Positions 26,994 through 35,542 of a stretch of DNA of 64,000 nucleotides are shown here, piece after piece; the stretch's first letter is position 1, and the number at the start of each line of letters is the position of its first letter. The translations under genes and the position numbers were made by a program. The stretch is from PNOJ01 sp016706845 (GTDB taxonomy: Bacteria; Krumholzibacteriota; Krumholzibacteriia; LZORAL124-64-63): the NCBI GenBank assembly GCA_016706845.1, contig JADJIV010000004.1, positions 53,800 to 117,799 on the forward strand. The letters run 5' to 3'. A model generated the notes under the pieces. The model was not told where the DNA came from, did no database searches, and was given only the letters and a program-made list of their open reading frames with translations.

Positions 26994-27818
26994 AACAGCT
27001 TGTAGGTCACGCCGAACCCGAAGATCTCCCGCCACCGCCCGCGGTCGGAGATCTCGCGGTCGTAGAGCCACTCCAGGAACAGCGTGGTCTGGATGTACTT
27101 GGAGACCTGCGCCGAGAACTTCGTCTCCAGGGCGGCGTCGGTGCCCTGCCAGTCGTCGCCGTACGTCTCGTCGAGGTTGCTGGTGACGGCCTGGAAGACG
27201 CGCAGCTTCGAGACAACGTTCAGCTGGGGGTTGAAGGTGTGCGTCAGGTCCGAGACCCACTCCAGACCGGCGTCCTGGACCGTCGCGACCCGGTAGGCCG
27301 TGCGCTGGCGCACGCCGAGGCCGACGCGGGTCGTCAGGTCGGTCGTCTCGTTCTTGACGAGCTGGCGGCCGAGTCCCGCGGACTCGGTCAGCAGGGCCGG
27401 CGTCAGCGGGTGCTTGTCGGCGTCGTGGAACTGGGTCTCGGCCGCGAACGCCACGTACGGCGTGATCGGGCGCTCGACGCCGAAGCGCATCAGCGATTCG
27501 AGGAAGATGCGGTCGGTCGACTTCAGGGGCGAAGCCCAGGTCTTGCCCGCGGCGGTCTCCCGCTCCTGGTGGGTCTGGCCGTAGGTGAGCTTCAGCGTGT
27601 TCTTCCAGTTCGTGGAGGTGCTGAGGTCCTTCTGCGCCGCGACGTCGCCGCTGAAGGTCCAGACCACCGTGCCCAGTTCGCTGCCGGCCCAGGATCCGCT
27701 GTACCCGCTCTGGCTGAACATCAGCCCCAGGTCCGCCGACTTCTGCCACTCCCCGGCCGACGCGCCGGAACAGACATGCGACCAGCGCCGCCACCATCAG
27801 GGCATGTCTCGACTTCAC
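26990..27818 (-). CDS. DUF3078-like outer-membrane protein, one frameshift in the signal peptide
   Basis: About 275 residues. The mature part begins GEWQKSADLGLMFSQSGYS and alternates short amphipathic strands (NWKNTLKLTYGQTHQE, PYVAFAAETQFHD, TTRVGLGVRQRTAYRV) to a terminal GFGVTYKLF. This is a small beta-barrel resembling the DUF3078 family seen in Bacteroidota. Function is unknown. The start GTG at 27818 has GGAGGT 5 bases upstream and gives a signal peptide (ALMVAALVACL). The frame must shift by one base near 27768-27775 so that the cleavage region reads SGASA-GEW. The gene converges on the symporter, sharing the CTAG at 26990-26993. Confidence 0.65.
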
Positions 27819-28019
27819 ACCGAACCTCCAGATTGCAGTTCACGAAACGACCGTCTGCCGGCGCCGATTCTAACGACGACCGCCGCACTCCGCAACCACG
27901 CTCCCGCGCCACCGGCCCCCGCGATGCAATTTCCGGCCGCGCGCGCCGGGATGTGTACTATAATTTCGCGGGAGATCCATCGCTTCAGCGAGCAGAATCG
28001 TCGGAACGGGGGGTTATTC

Positions 28020-30407
28020 ATGCATCCATTCGCAAGGATCGGCGTCGCGGTTCTGATGCTCACGATCGCCGTCGGGCCTGCCATCGCACAGGAGTTCACG
28101 CCTGACGAGCACACGCTCCTGCTTCTGCACGGCAACGGGAACCTGCTGGGCGCGGCGGGCGAGAACCCGACCACGGCCTCGGGCATCGGCTACACGGACG
28201 GCGTGTTCGGTCAGGCCATCGATCTGCCGAACGGATCGCAACTGCGCTACGCCGCGGCGAACAACCTGGTCATGGCGGCGGGAACCGTCGAGTTCTGGCT
28301 GAAGCCGCACTGGAACGGCAACGACGGCGGGACGTACCTGATGCTGACCTGGGGGACGTGGGGCGGCCTGCTGCTGGCGAAGGACGGCGCCGACAACCTG
28401 CGGATCATGATCAACCGGTGGAGCGACCACGGCCTGCCCGAACGCGGCGCGAGCTGCAACGTGGCCGGCGAATGGGCGGCCGAACAGTGGCACCACTGCG
28501 CGTTCACCTGGGACAGCGAATTCGTTCGCGTCTACATCGACGGCGTGAAGCGAGGCGAAGAGGGCGTGGGCTTCACGCCGCCGGCGATCGCGGCCACGCA
28601 GTTCCAGATCGGCGGCGAGGGCGTCGACGGCACGCTCCAGGGCGCGATCGACGAATGGCGCATCAGCGACGTCGTGCGCAGCGCGGCGGAAATCGAAGCG
28701 TCGTTCCTGGCGGGCGTGGCGGTCACCGACCTGGCGGCGGCGCCGCGCACCACCAAACCGTGGGTGACCTGGCCCGTCCACGTGACGCTGACGGCCACGA
28801 CGCAGGTCGGCGAGATCGAGATCCCGCAGGGCGCCGCCGTCTGGTCGACCAGCGACGCGGATGTCGTGAGCGTGCAGCCGGACGGCGAACTGCGCGCCGT
28901 GGGCGAAGGAACGGCCACGCTGACGGCGACGTACCGGGGCCAGTCGGCGACGTGCGACCTGCAGGTGCGGGCGCCGGTCCTGGCGCCGACGCACGAAGCG
29001 CTGCCGAACGACCTGTCGACGCCCGCGGACGACGCCATCTGGGAGGTGCCGGTGCTGGTCATCAGGTACTTCGCCACGGCCGACGGGGTCAACCTGGACA
29101 CGTCCATCTCGCCGGACTTCTGGTGGCTGAACCCGCTGACCCTGGCCCAGCTGGATGCCGACGTGCTGGCGATGAACCGCCGCACGAAGTTCGCCCTGGA
29201 GCAGGGCAGCCGCTTCCGCGCGTACAACGACCCGCAGGCGCGGCCGTCGCTGGGTTACCGGGTGGTGGACCAGATCACCGTGTACGAACAGACGCCGCCC
29301 GGCAAGATCGTCGGCTACGACCAGGGCGACCCGTTGTGGGAAGCGGACTGGTTCGCGATCTTCGACCGCCTCGACGTGCGCCACTACGTGGAGGACCTGG
29401 GCGTCAAGGAGATCTGGGTCTGGACGGGCGGCCTGGGGCGTTGGCCCAGCTTCGATGCGGGCCTGCACGACGTGGCCGATTTCCGCGGCGGCTGGGAATC
29501 GAACATGTCGAGCCCGCTGACGGGCGACATCTCCAACAGCAACCGCGACCCGTCCGACCTGCCGGTCTACGACAGGACCTACGTCGTCTACGGCTACAAC
29601 TTCCGCCGCAGCCAGGCCGAGGCGATCCACGACCACGGGCACCAGCTGGAATCGCAGTTCGCCTGGGTGAACGAGCAGCAGGACGGCAACACCGACCTCT
29701 TCTGGAAGCAGTGGCGCGGCCAGGACCAGGACGGCAACAAGGTGACCGGCCGCTGCGGCGACACGCACAGCCCGCCCAACACGCTGGCCGATTACGACTA
29801 CGAGAACCAGGCGGTGGTCCTCAGCGACATCGCCGACTGGACCGTCGACGGCTCGGGCGCCTTCACGCCGGTGAACGCCGACACCTGGGGATCGCTGGTG
29901 TGGCCGTGGCCCGACGGCGTCATGGACTTCAGCCAGCGCATCGAGACGCAGTGGTACATGTACTGGATGATGAGCATGCCGGGCTTCGACAACGGCCTGG
30001 CGTACGGCGACGAGGCGCTCGGCAACTGGTGGGAGTTCATCGGCAACTGGGACCAGGCGGTCGCGGCGGGGCACGGGCTGCACGGTCCCGACAGCCTGAC
30101 CGGAGCGCCGCAGACGAGCGATGAGGCGGTGTTGCCGTCGATCCGCTTCCTGCTGGCCAATCCGTCGCCGGGGACCTCGTCGTTCGAGGTGACGTCCAGC
30201 GGGCGCGGCCGGCTCGAGGTGGGCGTGTACGACGTGCGCGGCCACCTGGTGCGGCTGCTCCACCGCGGCCCCGGCAGCGCGGCGCCGATGTCGTTCACCT
30301 GGGACGCACGGGACGAGGCGGGCCGCGCCGTGGCGGCCGGCGCCTACCTGCTCCGCGTGCGCGAGGGAGCGCGGCTGGCGACGCACAAGCTGGTGATCGT
30401 CAGATAG
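28020..30407 (+). CDS. Secreted LamG/Big2 protein with FlgD-like sorting tail
   Basis: 795 residues: signal peptide (GVAVLMLTIAVGPAIAQ), a LamG/concanavalin-like domain (about 25-235, with GTVEFWLKPHWNG, WHHCAFTWDSEFVRVYIDG and GAIDEWRISDVVRS), a Big_2 Ig domain (about 245-325, with SDADVVSVQPDGELRAVGEG), an unrecognised 350-residue domain rich in Trp and Asp (DTSISPDFWWLNPLTL; DLGVKEIWVWTGG) and a FlgD-like tail (LEVGVYDVRGHLVRLL, ending HKLVIVR). It is an extracellular binding or adhesion protein, possibly enzymatic in the middle. A TATAAT lies at 27959-27964 without a clear -35. Only a G-run precedes the ATG at 28020, so the start is moderately sure. Confidence 0.75.
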   Translation: MHPFARIGVAVLMLTIAVGPAIAQEFTPDEHTLLLLHGNGNLLGAAGENPTTASGIGYTDGVFGQAIDLPNGSQLRYAAANNLVMAAGTVEFWLKPHWNGNDGGTYLMLTWGTWGGLLLAKDGADNLRIMINRWSDHGLPERGASCNVAGEWAAEQWHHCAFTWDSEFVRVYIDGVKRGEEGVGFTPPAIAATQFQIGGEGVDGTLQGAIDEWRISDVVRSAAEIEASFLAGVAVTDLAAAPRTTKPWVTWPVHVTLTATTQVGEIEIPQGAAVWSTSDADVVSVQPDGELRAVGEGTATLTATYRGQSATCDLQVRAPVLAPTHEALPNDLSTPADDAIWEVPVLVIRYFATADGVNLDTSISPDFWWLNPLTLAQLDADVLAMNRRTKFALEQGSRFRAYNDPQARPSLGYRVVDQITVYEQTPPGKIVGYDQGDPLWEADWFAIFDRLDVRHYVEDLGVKEIWVWTGGLGRWPSFDAGLHDVADFRGGWESNMSSPLTGDISNSNRDPSDLPVYDRTYVVYGYNFRRSQAEAIHDHGHQLESQFAWVNEQQDGNTDLFWKQWRGQDQDGNKVTGRCGDTHSPPNTLADYDYENQAVVLSDIADWTVDGSGAFTPVNADTWGSLVWPWPDGVMDFSQRIETQWYMYWMMSMPGFDNGLAYGDEALGNWWEFIGNWDQAVAAGHGLHGPDSLTGAPQTSDEAVLPSIRFLLANPSPGTSSFEVTSSGRGRLEVGVYDVRGHLVRLLHRGPGSAAPMSFTWDARDEAGRAVAAGAYLLRVREGARLATHKLVIVR

Positions 30408-30414
30408 GGCGAGG

Positions 30415-31669
30415 TCAGGAAACCGGCGCCCGTCGCAGGGGCATCGTCATGCAGCGCGGCCCGCCGCCCCCGCGCGGGAGCTCGGAGCCCGGCAGGACGA
30501 TCGCACAACGGCGGTAGCCCGCGGGATCGACGCGCCCTTCGGCCACGTCGCGGGCCTCGACGCACGGCGAAGCCGTGGCGGTCCAGTTCCTCGACGGTGT
30601 GGACGTTGCGCGCGTAGACGATCACGCGTCCCGGCGCCAGCGCGAAGCTGTTGGTGCCGGAGTGCCACTGCTCGCGCTCCTGCAGCCAGGGGTCGGTGTG
30701 GCCGCCGCAGGCCACCGGCTCGAGGTCCAGCCCCAGCCCGCGCAGGCAGTCCAGCAGGTGCTCGTCCTCGCGGATCGAGACGACGCGCCCCCCCTCGACG
30801 CGCAGGTGCACCGTGCGCAGGCGCGACGGTCCCGTGATCACGGGTTCGTAGACCAGGCAGGCGTCGCGGTCCAGGATGGTGAAGACCATGTCGAGGTGGA
30901 TGAACGACTCCGGCGCCGCCGGCAGCTCCTGCACCACGACGTCGAAGCGCCCGCGGGTCTCGCGCAGCCGTTCCACGACGAAGTCGACCGCCTGCGGCGA
31001 GGTGCGCTGGCCGAGGCCGAAGATCAGCAGGTCCTCGCGCGCGACCAGCACGTCGCCGCCCTCGAGCTTCAGGGAGGGGCCGGCCTGCGGGTCCGGCTCG
31101 ACGGTGCGCGCGCGCAGCGCCGGGTGGCAGCGCAGCACCGCTTCGAGGATGACCGCCTCGCGCTCGCGCACCGCGCTGGCCATGCGGCCCACCAGGACGC
31201 GGTCGCCGACGGCGGCCGCCGCGTCGCGCATGAAGAACAGGTTGTGCAGCGGGCGCAGGGCGTGGCGCTCGTCGCTGAGGTGCTCGGTCAGCGAGGCCGG
31301 CTCCAGGGCGATGCCCTCCACGAGGCGCCGCGCCAGCTCGGCGGCGGGCAGCGCCGCCAGGGCCCCCTCCAGCCGGTCGACGCCCTCGCGCGCGCAGATG
31401 CGGCGCAGCAGCGCGGCGCGCGCCGTCTCGTCCCCGAGCACGTCCGCCAGCAGTTCGTCCACGTGCAGGACCCGCGCGCTGCGGGCCAGCACCCCTTCCA
31501 GCACGGCGTACTCCGCCGCGGCCTCCTGCAGATTGAGGATGTCGCTGTAGAGCGCCCGCTCGGCGTTCTGCGGCGTCATGTTCTCGATCTCGGGGCCCGG
31601 ACGGTGCAGCAGCACCGCCTCCAGCCCGCCGATCTCGGAGTCCACCGCCACCTGGATCCTGTCGGTCAT
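30415..31669 (-). CDS. arcA: Arginine deiminase, one frameshift before the catalytic cysteine
   Basis: About 418 residues when repaired, the family size. It hydrolyses L-arginine to citrulline and ammonia. Visible motifs: IGGLEAVLLHRPG, the FMRD motif in LHNLFFMRDAAA, EGGDVLVAREDLL, FIHLDMVFTILD (His and Asp of the active site) and, after the break, GPRCMTMP with the nucleophilic Cys. The frame shifts near 30567: GFAV is followed by an extra C, and the corrected frame reads VEARDVAEGRVDPAGYRR to the stop at 30415. The start ATG at 31669 follows GGGAG at 6 bases. No arcB or arcC lies nearby, so the role may be nitrogen release rather than the full ADI pathway. Confidence 0.87.
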
Positions 31670-31731
31670 CACGGTCTCCCTTCGGGTGGTGCCAGAGTAA
31701 GCCGGAGCCGCGTCACGGCAAATCGAAATGC

Positions 31732-31761
31732 GGGGCGCCGGCCCACAGCGACCGGCGCCCC
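31732..31761 (-). terminator. Terminator hairpin after the small secreted protein gene
   Basis: GGGGCGCCGG (31732-31741) pairs with CCGGCGCCCC (31752-31761). On the reverse strand it is followed by GCATTTCGATTT. The ten-base-pair stem begins about 25 bases past the stop. Confidence 0.65.
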
Positions 31762-31786
31762 GCCTTCCCTCACCTGCCGGGAAAAT

Positions 31787-32341
31787 CTATCGGTAGAGTA
31801 CCTTCACGCCGCCCCAGGTGGCGTTCTCATTGCCGACGTAGGTGCCGGCCTCGATGGCGGCGGTGTCGAGCCGCGCCTCGGGCCAGGCCAAGATCTCCAT
31901 GTCGTCGTCCTGGCTGGCGACCAGGGCCAGACCGACCTGGACGGGCCCGTCCAGCAGGAACGCCCAGTTCGCCACGGCGTTGCCGCCGATGGTCAAAAAC
32001 GGCGTGCTGAGGTCGAAGGCGCCGGTCAGCGGCATCGCCACGGCCCACAGGAACCCACCTTGGGGGTCGGGCACGAACGCGACGAGTTCCGCAACCCAAT
32101 CCACGAGATTGCCGTCGCCGTCGCGGCGCTGACCGTTGAAGGCCACGCCGGTCCAGTGGATCGACAGGTCGTCGATCGAGCCGACCTCGGGCGCGAGGGT
32201 GAAGGTGGTGGAGCGGGCGCTTTCCCCGAACCGCGCCACGTACTGGCCGTCGACCCCCGTCAGGGGGATGACCAGGGGGTCGGCCAGCGCGGGGACGGCG
32301 GCGATCAGGCAGAGCAGCAGCAGCAGGCGCAAGGTTGTCAT
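31787..32341 (-). CDS. Small secreted protein ending in a WGxxKxxYR motif
   Basis: 184 residues: signal peptide (LRLLLLLCLIAAVPALA), then a beta-rich domain of no recognised family (LVIPLTGVDGQYVARFGESA, FLWAVAMPLTGAFDLSTP). The last residues are NATWGGVKVLYR, matching the ends of two other unrelated exported proteins at 57419-57850 and 60574-61098. The start ATG at 32341 is fixed by the signal peptide. It has its own promoter, which overlaps the end of the upstream MurU-AmgK gene, and its own terminator, so it is expressed independently. Its function is unknown. Confidence 0.75.
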   Translation of the reverse strand: MTTLRLLLLLCLIAAVPALADPLVIPLTGVDGQYVARFGESARSTTFTLAPEVGSIDDLSIHWTGVAFNGQRRDGDGNLVDWVAELVAFVPDPQGGFLWAVAMPLTGAFDLSTPFLTIGGNAVANWAFLLDGPVQVGLALVASQDDDMEILAWPEARLDTAAIEAGTYVGNENATWGGVKVLYR

Positions 32342-32452
32342 GTCGGTCTCCCGGTTCGCGACGACTCGATGCCAACACCCTCGCCCGGCTCGCCGGCCGA
32401 ATCCGGCGGCGAGGGGCGCGACCGGCTCATCCAGCCGGCCTCGATGTCAATA

Positions 32453-32481
32453 ATTATACCATCGTCACAATTATTGATCAA
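32453..32481 (-). promoter_or_regulatory. Sigma-70 promoter with perfect -10
   Basis: Reverse strand TTGATC (32481-32476), 17-base spacer, TATAAT (32458-32453). It sits in a conspicuously AT-rich pocket and overlaps the stop codon of the upstream gene. The leader to the ATG at 32341 is about 105 bases. Confidence 0.75.
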
Positions 32482-34237
32482 TAGTGATTATTGCAATGAG
32501 GCTTTGGAGTTTTGCCATGCGGGGGACGGGAGGCGGGAGGCGGTCCGCGTCGGCCAGCAAATCATGCAAGTGATTCCATGCCAATGGGATGTGAGTGCGG
32601 AAGGCCTTCTTGCCCTTGACGTTCGAGAGGAAGGCGAAGGCCCCGAGCGCCTGCATGACGCGCTGCAGGCCGGCCAGGGTGGCGTCCCGGTGCAGGTCGG
32701 TCGAACGGCTGGGGGCCGGCCCCCCGGCGACGGCGCTCGCCCGGGCGAACCGGTCCAGCAGCGCTGCGCGCAGGCCGTCGTCGAGATCGACGTAGGCGTC
32801 GCGCAGCAGGGACATCAGGTCGTAGGCCCAGGGCCCGAGCCGCATCCCCTGCACGTCGACCAGCCGGACGCGACCGTCGCGCCAGCCAGGATGTTGCGCG
32901 ACTGGAAATCGCGGTGCATCAGCGCGCGCGGCTGCGCCGCCACGGCGTCGGCCAGCGCCGCGAACTCGGCGTCCAGGCCGGCGAGGTCCGCTTCGGGGAC
33001 GCCGCGGTCCTCCCGCAGGAAGCGGCGGCGGAAGTAGGCGGTCTCGGCCAGCAGGTCCTCCCGCCCGAAGACGCGGTCGCAGGCCAGGGGGCAGGCGGCG
33101 CTGCGGGCGGTGCCGCGCGCCTGCAGCCCGGCCAGCAGGTCGACGACCGCGCCGTACAGGGCCGGGCGGTCGGCGCCGGGGGCGTGCGCGAGGCGGTGCA
33201 GCGAATCGTCGCCGAGATCCTCCATCAGGGCGGCGCCGTCCTCGCGGTCGGCGCCCAGGACGGCGGCGCCGCCGAGGTCCTCGGCGTGCAGGAAGGCGGC
33301 GACCGCGACCGAGCGGTCGAACTCGGGATCGCGGGGGCGGTCCTTCATGAGCACGGCGCTCGCGCCGCCGCGGCGCAGGCGCCAGAAGCCGCGGTCGGAG
33401 CCTTCGGGCGCGAGGCGCGCGACTTCAGCGCCTTCCCAGCCGCCGGCCCGCACCACCGGCAGGGCCGCGACGGCGGCGGCGACGGCATCGGCGTCGGCGG
33501 GGTCGTCCAGTGCGAGCAGCGCTTCGAGGTAGCGTCCCGGCGTCCCGAGGTCGGACCAGCGCAGACCGGCCGGCGCAACGCCGCGCACCGCGCCGGGTTC
33601 GCACCCGATCCGGGACAGCAGCGCGTCGGCAAGCGAACCGGGACCGTCGGGCAGCCCGTCGAGGAAGCGCGCCGCGAGCACCGCGACGCCGGTGTAGGTC
33701 AGGGAGCGGTCGCCGTCGCGCGCCGGCGGCCCCGAGGCGGCCGCCGACGTCGCGCACGACGCCGTCGCCGCCCAGCCGCACGGAGTTGACCGGGGCCCAG
33801 TCGGCCAGCAGCAGGGTCGCCGCCGCGCCCGTCGCGAGGTGGTCCGCGACCAGGGCGCCGAGGTCGGTGTCGGCCTCTGCGGCGAGGTCGACGTCGCCGT
33901 TGTGCAGCAGGACGTGCGGCTCGCCGCGGAAGAACTCCCGCGCGTTCGCGATCCCGCCGGCGGTGCCCAGGATGTCCGGCTCGAGGAAGACGCGGATCTC
34001 GTCGAAGCCCGGCAGGGCGTGCGCCGCCCCCGCGACCAGCTGCGGCAGGTGGTGGGCGTTCACGGCGAGGCGCCGCGCGCCGGCGCCGTGCAGCCGCGCC
34101 GCGATCCGCGCCAGCAGCGTGCGGCCGCCGATCTGCACCAGGGGCTTGGGAGTCGTGTCGGTCAGGGGCCGCAGGCGGGTGCCGAGACCCGCGGCCAGGA
34201 TCATCGCGCAGCGGACGCCGGGCGCGCGCTCAGCCAT
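32471..34237 (-). CDS. MurU-AmgK fusion: MurNAc-1-P uridylyltransferase plus MurNAc kinase, two frameshifts
   Basis: About 588 residues when repaired. The N-terminal half is a sugar nucleotidyltransferase (MILAAGLGTRLRPLTDTTPK, HNGDVDLA) like MurU, which makes UDP-MurNAc. The C-terminal half is an aminoglycoside-phosphotransferase-fold kinase (GFWRLRRGGASAVLMKDRP, ALMEDLGDDSL, ALMHRDFQSRNIL catalytic loop) like AmgK, which phosphorylates MurNAc or GlcNAc at C1. Frame breaks lie near 33720-33735 (restoring DGDRSLTYTGVAVLAARF) and near 32882-32890 (restoring RDGRVRLVDVQGMRLGPWAYDL). The start ATG at 34237 overlaps the end of namZ by 8 bases. NamZ next door supplies MurNAc, which supports the assignment over other APH-NTase fusions. 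Confidence 0.8.
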
Positions 34238-35408
34238 CGCCGCGCAGCTCCCTCAGCTCGTCCGCGAACCGCCGCAGCTCCGCGTCCCAGCCGGCGACGA
34301 GGTCGCGCGGGTCGGCGCCGGCCTCGACGCCCTCGCGCAGGCCGGGGCCGCCGGCCAGGATGTCGATGGGCGGCTTGACCGTCTCGTACTCGTAGGGCGG
34401 CTCCTTCCAGCGGAACTCGTCCGGCCACAGGGCGCGCGTCGCGCACAGCGCCGCCACCGCGGTCAGGACCGGCCGGAACGCGCGGCGGTCCACGACGTGC
34501 AGCTGCAGGCCCCCGCAGAGGCGGCCCCGGTGTTTCTGGAAGGTGGGCTCGAAGTGCAGCGGCCGCAGGCGCAGGCCGGGCAGGTCGTAGCCGGCGAGCC
34601 GGTCGGCGAGCCGCTCGGGCTCGATCCAGGGCGCGCCGAAGATCTCGAAGGGACGCGTCGTGCCCCTGCCCTCCGACAGCTCCGTGCCCTCGAGCAGGCA
34701 CATGCCGGGGTAGACGGCCGCGGTGTCCAGCGTCGGCATGTTCGGAGACGGCAGGACCCAGGGCAGGCCGGTCTCGTCGAACCAGGCGCCGGGGTCCAGG
34801 CCGCGGCAGCCGACGACGTCGAGGTCGACGTCCAGGCCGCGGCGGCGGCGGAAGAGCCGGGCCAGCTCGCCGACGGTCAGCCCGTGCCGCATGGGCAGCG
34901 GCTCGAGCCCGACGAAGGAGCGGTAGTCGGGGTCCAGGACGTTGCCCTCGCGGGCGTCGCCCAGCGGGTTCGGGCGGTCGAGCACCAGGACCGCCTTGCC
35001 CTGCTCGGCGCACGCCTCGAGGCACAGCAGCATGGTCCAGATGAAGGTGTAGTAGCGCGCGCCGACGTCCTGCAGGTCGATCACCAGCAGGTCGAGGTCC
35101 GCGAGCATCGCCGCGGTGGGCTTGCGGTGCTCGCCGTAGAGCGAGTAGGCCGGCAGGCCGGTGGCCGGATCGGCGAAACCGCGCCACTCGACCATGTTGT
35201 CCTGGGTCTCGCCGCGCAGCCCGTGCTGCGGGCCGAACAGGCAGCGCAGGTCCGCGCCGAGGGCCGCGCTCAGCAGGGGCGCGGCGTGGCGCAGCCGGCG
35301 GTCCACCGAGGCGGGGTGGCAGAGCAGGCCGACGCGCCGCCCGCGCAGCGGCGCGAAGTCGTGCTCGACCAGGACGTCGAGACCGGTCAGGATGGTGTTG
35401 CGGGACAT
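34230..35408 (-). CDS. namZ: DUF1343 / NamZ-type exo-beta-N-acetylmuramidase
   Basis: 392 residues spanning the whole DUF1343 family (GRRVGLLCHPASVDRRLRHA, FGPQHGLRGETQDNM, LLVIDLQDVGARYYTFIWTM, VLDRPNPLG, SPNMPTLDTAAVYPGMCLLE, GTELSEGRGTTRPFEIFGAP). The characterised member, Bacillus NamZ/YbbC (GH171), removes MurNAc from the non-reducing ends of peptidoglycan fragments. No signal peptide is obvious in this copy, so it may act on imported fragments in the cytoplasm. The start ATG at 35408 follows GAGG at 7 bases. The overlap with the MurU-AmgK gene implies coupled expression of release and reuse of MurNAc. Confidence 0.85.
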   Translation of the reverse strand: MSRNTILTGLDVLVEHDFAPLRGRRVGLLCHPASVDRRLRHAAPLLSAALGADLRCLFGPQHGLRGETQDNMVEWRGFADPATGLPAYSLYGEHRKPTAAMLADLDLLVIDLQDVGARYYTFIWTMLLCLEACAEQGKAVLVLDRPNPLGDAREGNVLDPDYRSFVGLEPLPMRHGLTVGELARLFRRRRGLDVDLDVVGCRGLDPGAWFDETGLPWVLPSPNMPTLDTAAVYPGMCLLEGTELSEGRGTTRPFEIFGAPWIEPERLADRLAGYDLPGLRLRPLHFEPTFQKHRGRLCGGLQLHVVDRRAFRPVLTAVAALCATRALWPDEFRWKEPPYEYETVKPPIDILAGGPGLREGVEAGADPRDLVAGWDAELRRFADELRELRGDG

Positions 35409-35542
35409 GGCGCCGCCTCGGCTGGAGTTCGGCGCCAGTGTAGGCGGCGGCCGCGCAACTGTCGAGGCGCGGTTGCGTAACCACGCGATCGGCGCCGATG
35501 GCGCGGTCCGGCCCTTCCCTGCAGCGGCGAGAGGCGGCTCCC

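Noticed and set aside
32440..32500. AT-rich pocket considered as a replication origin or integration site
   Set aside because: It is short, has no iterated boxes, and is fully explained by the -35/-10 promoter and the 3' end of the fusion gene.
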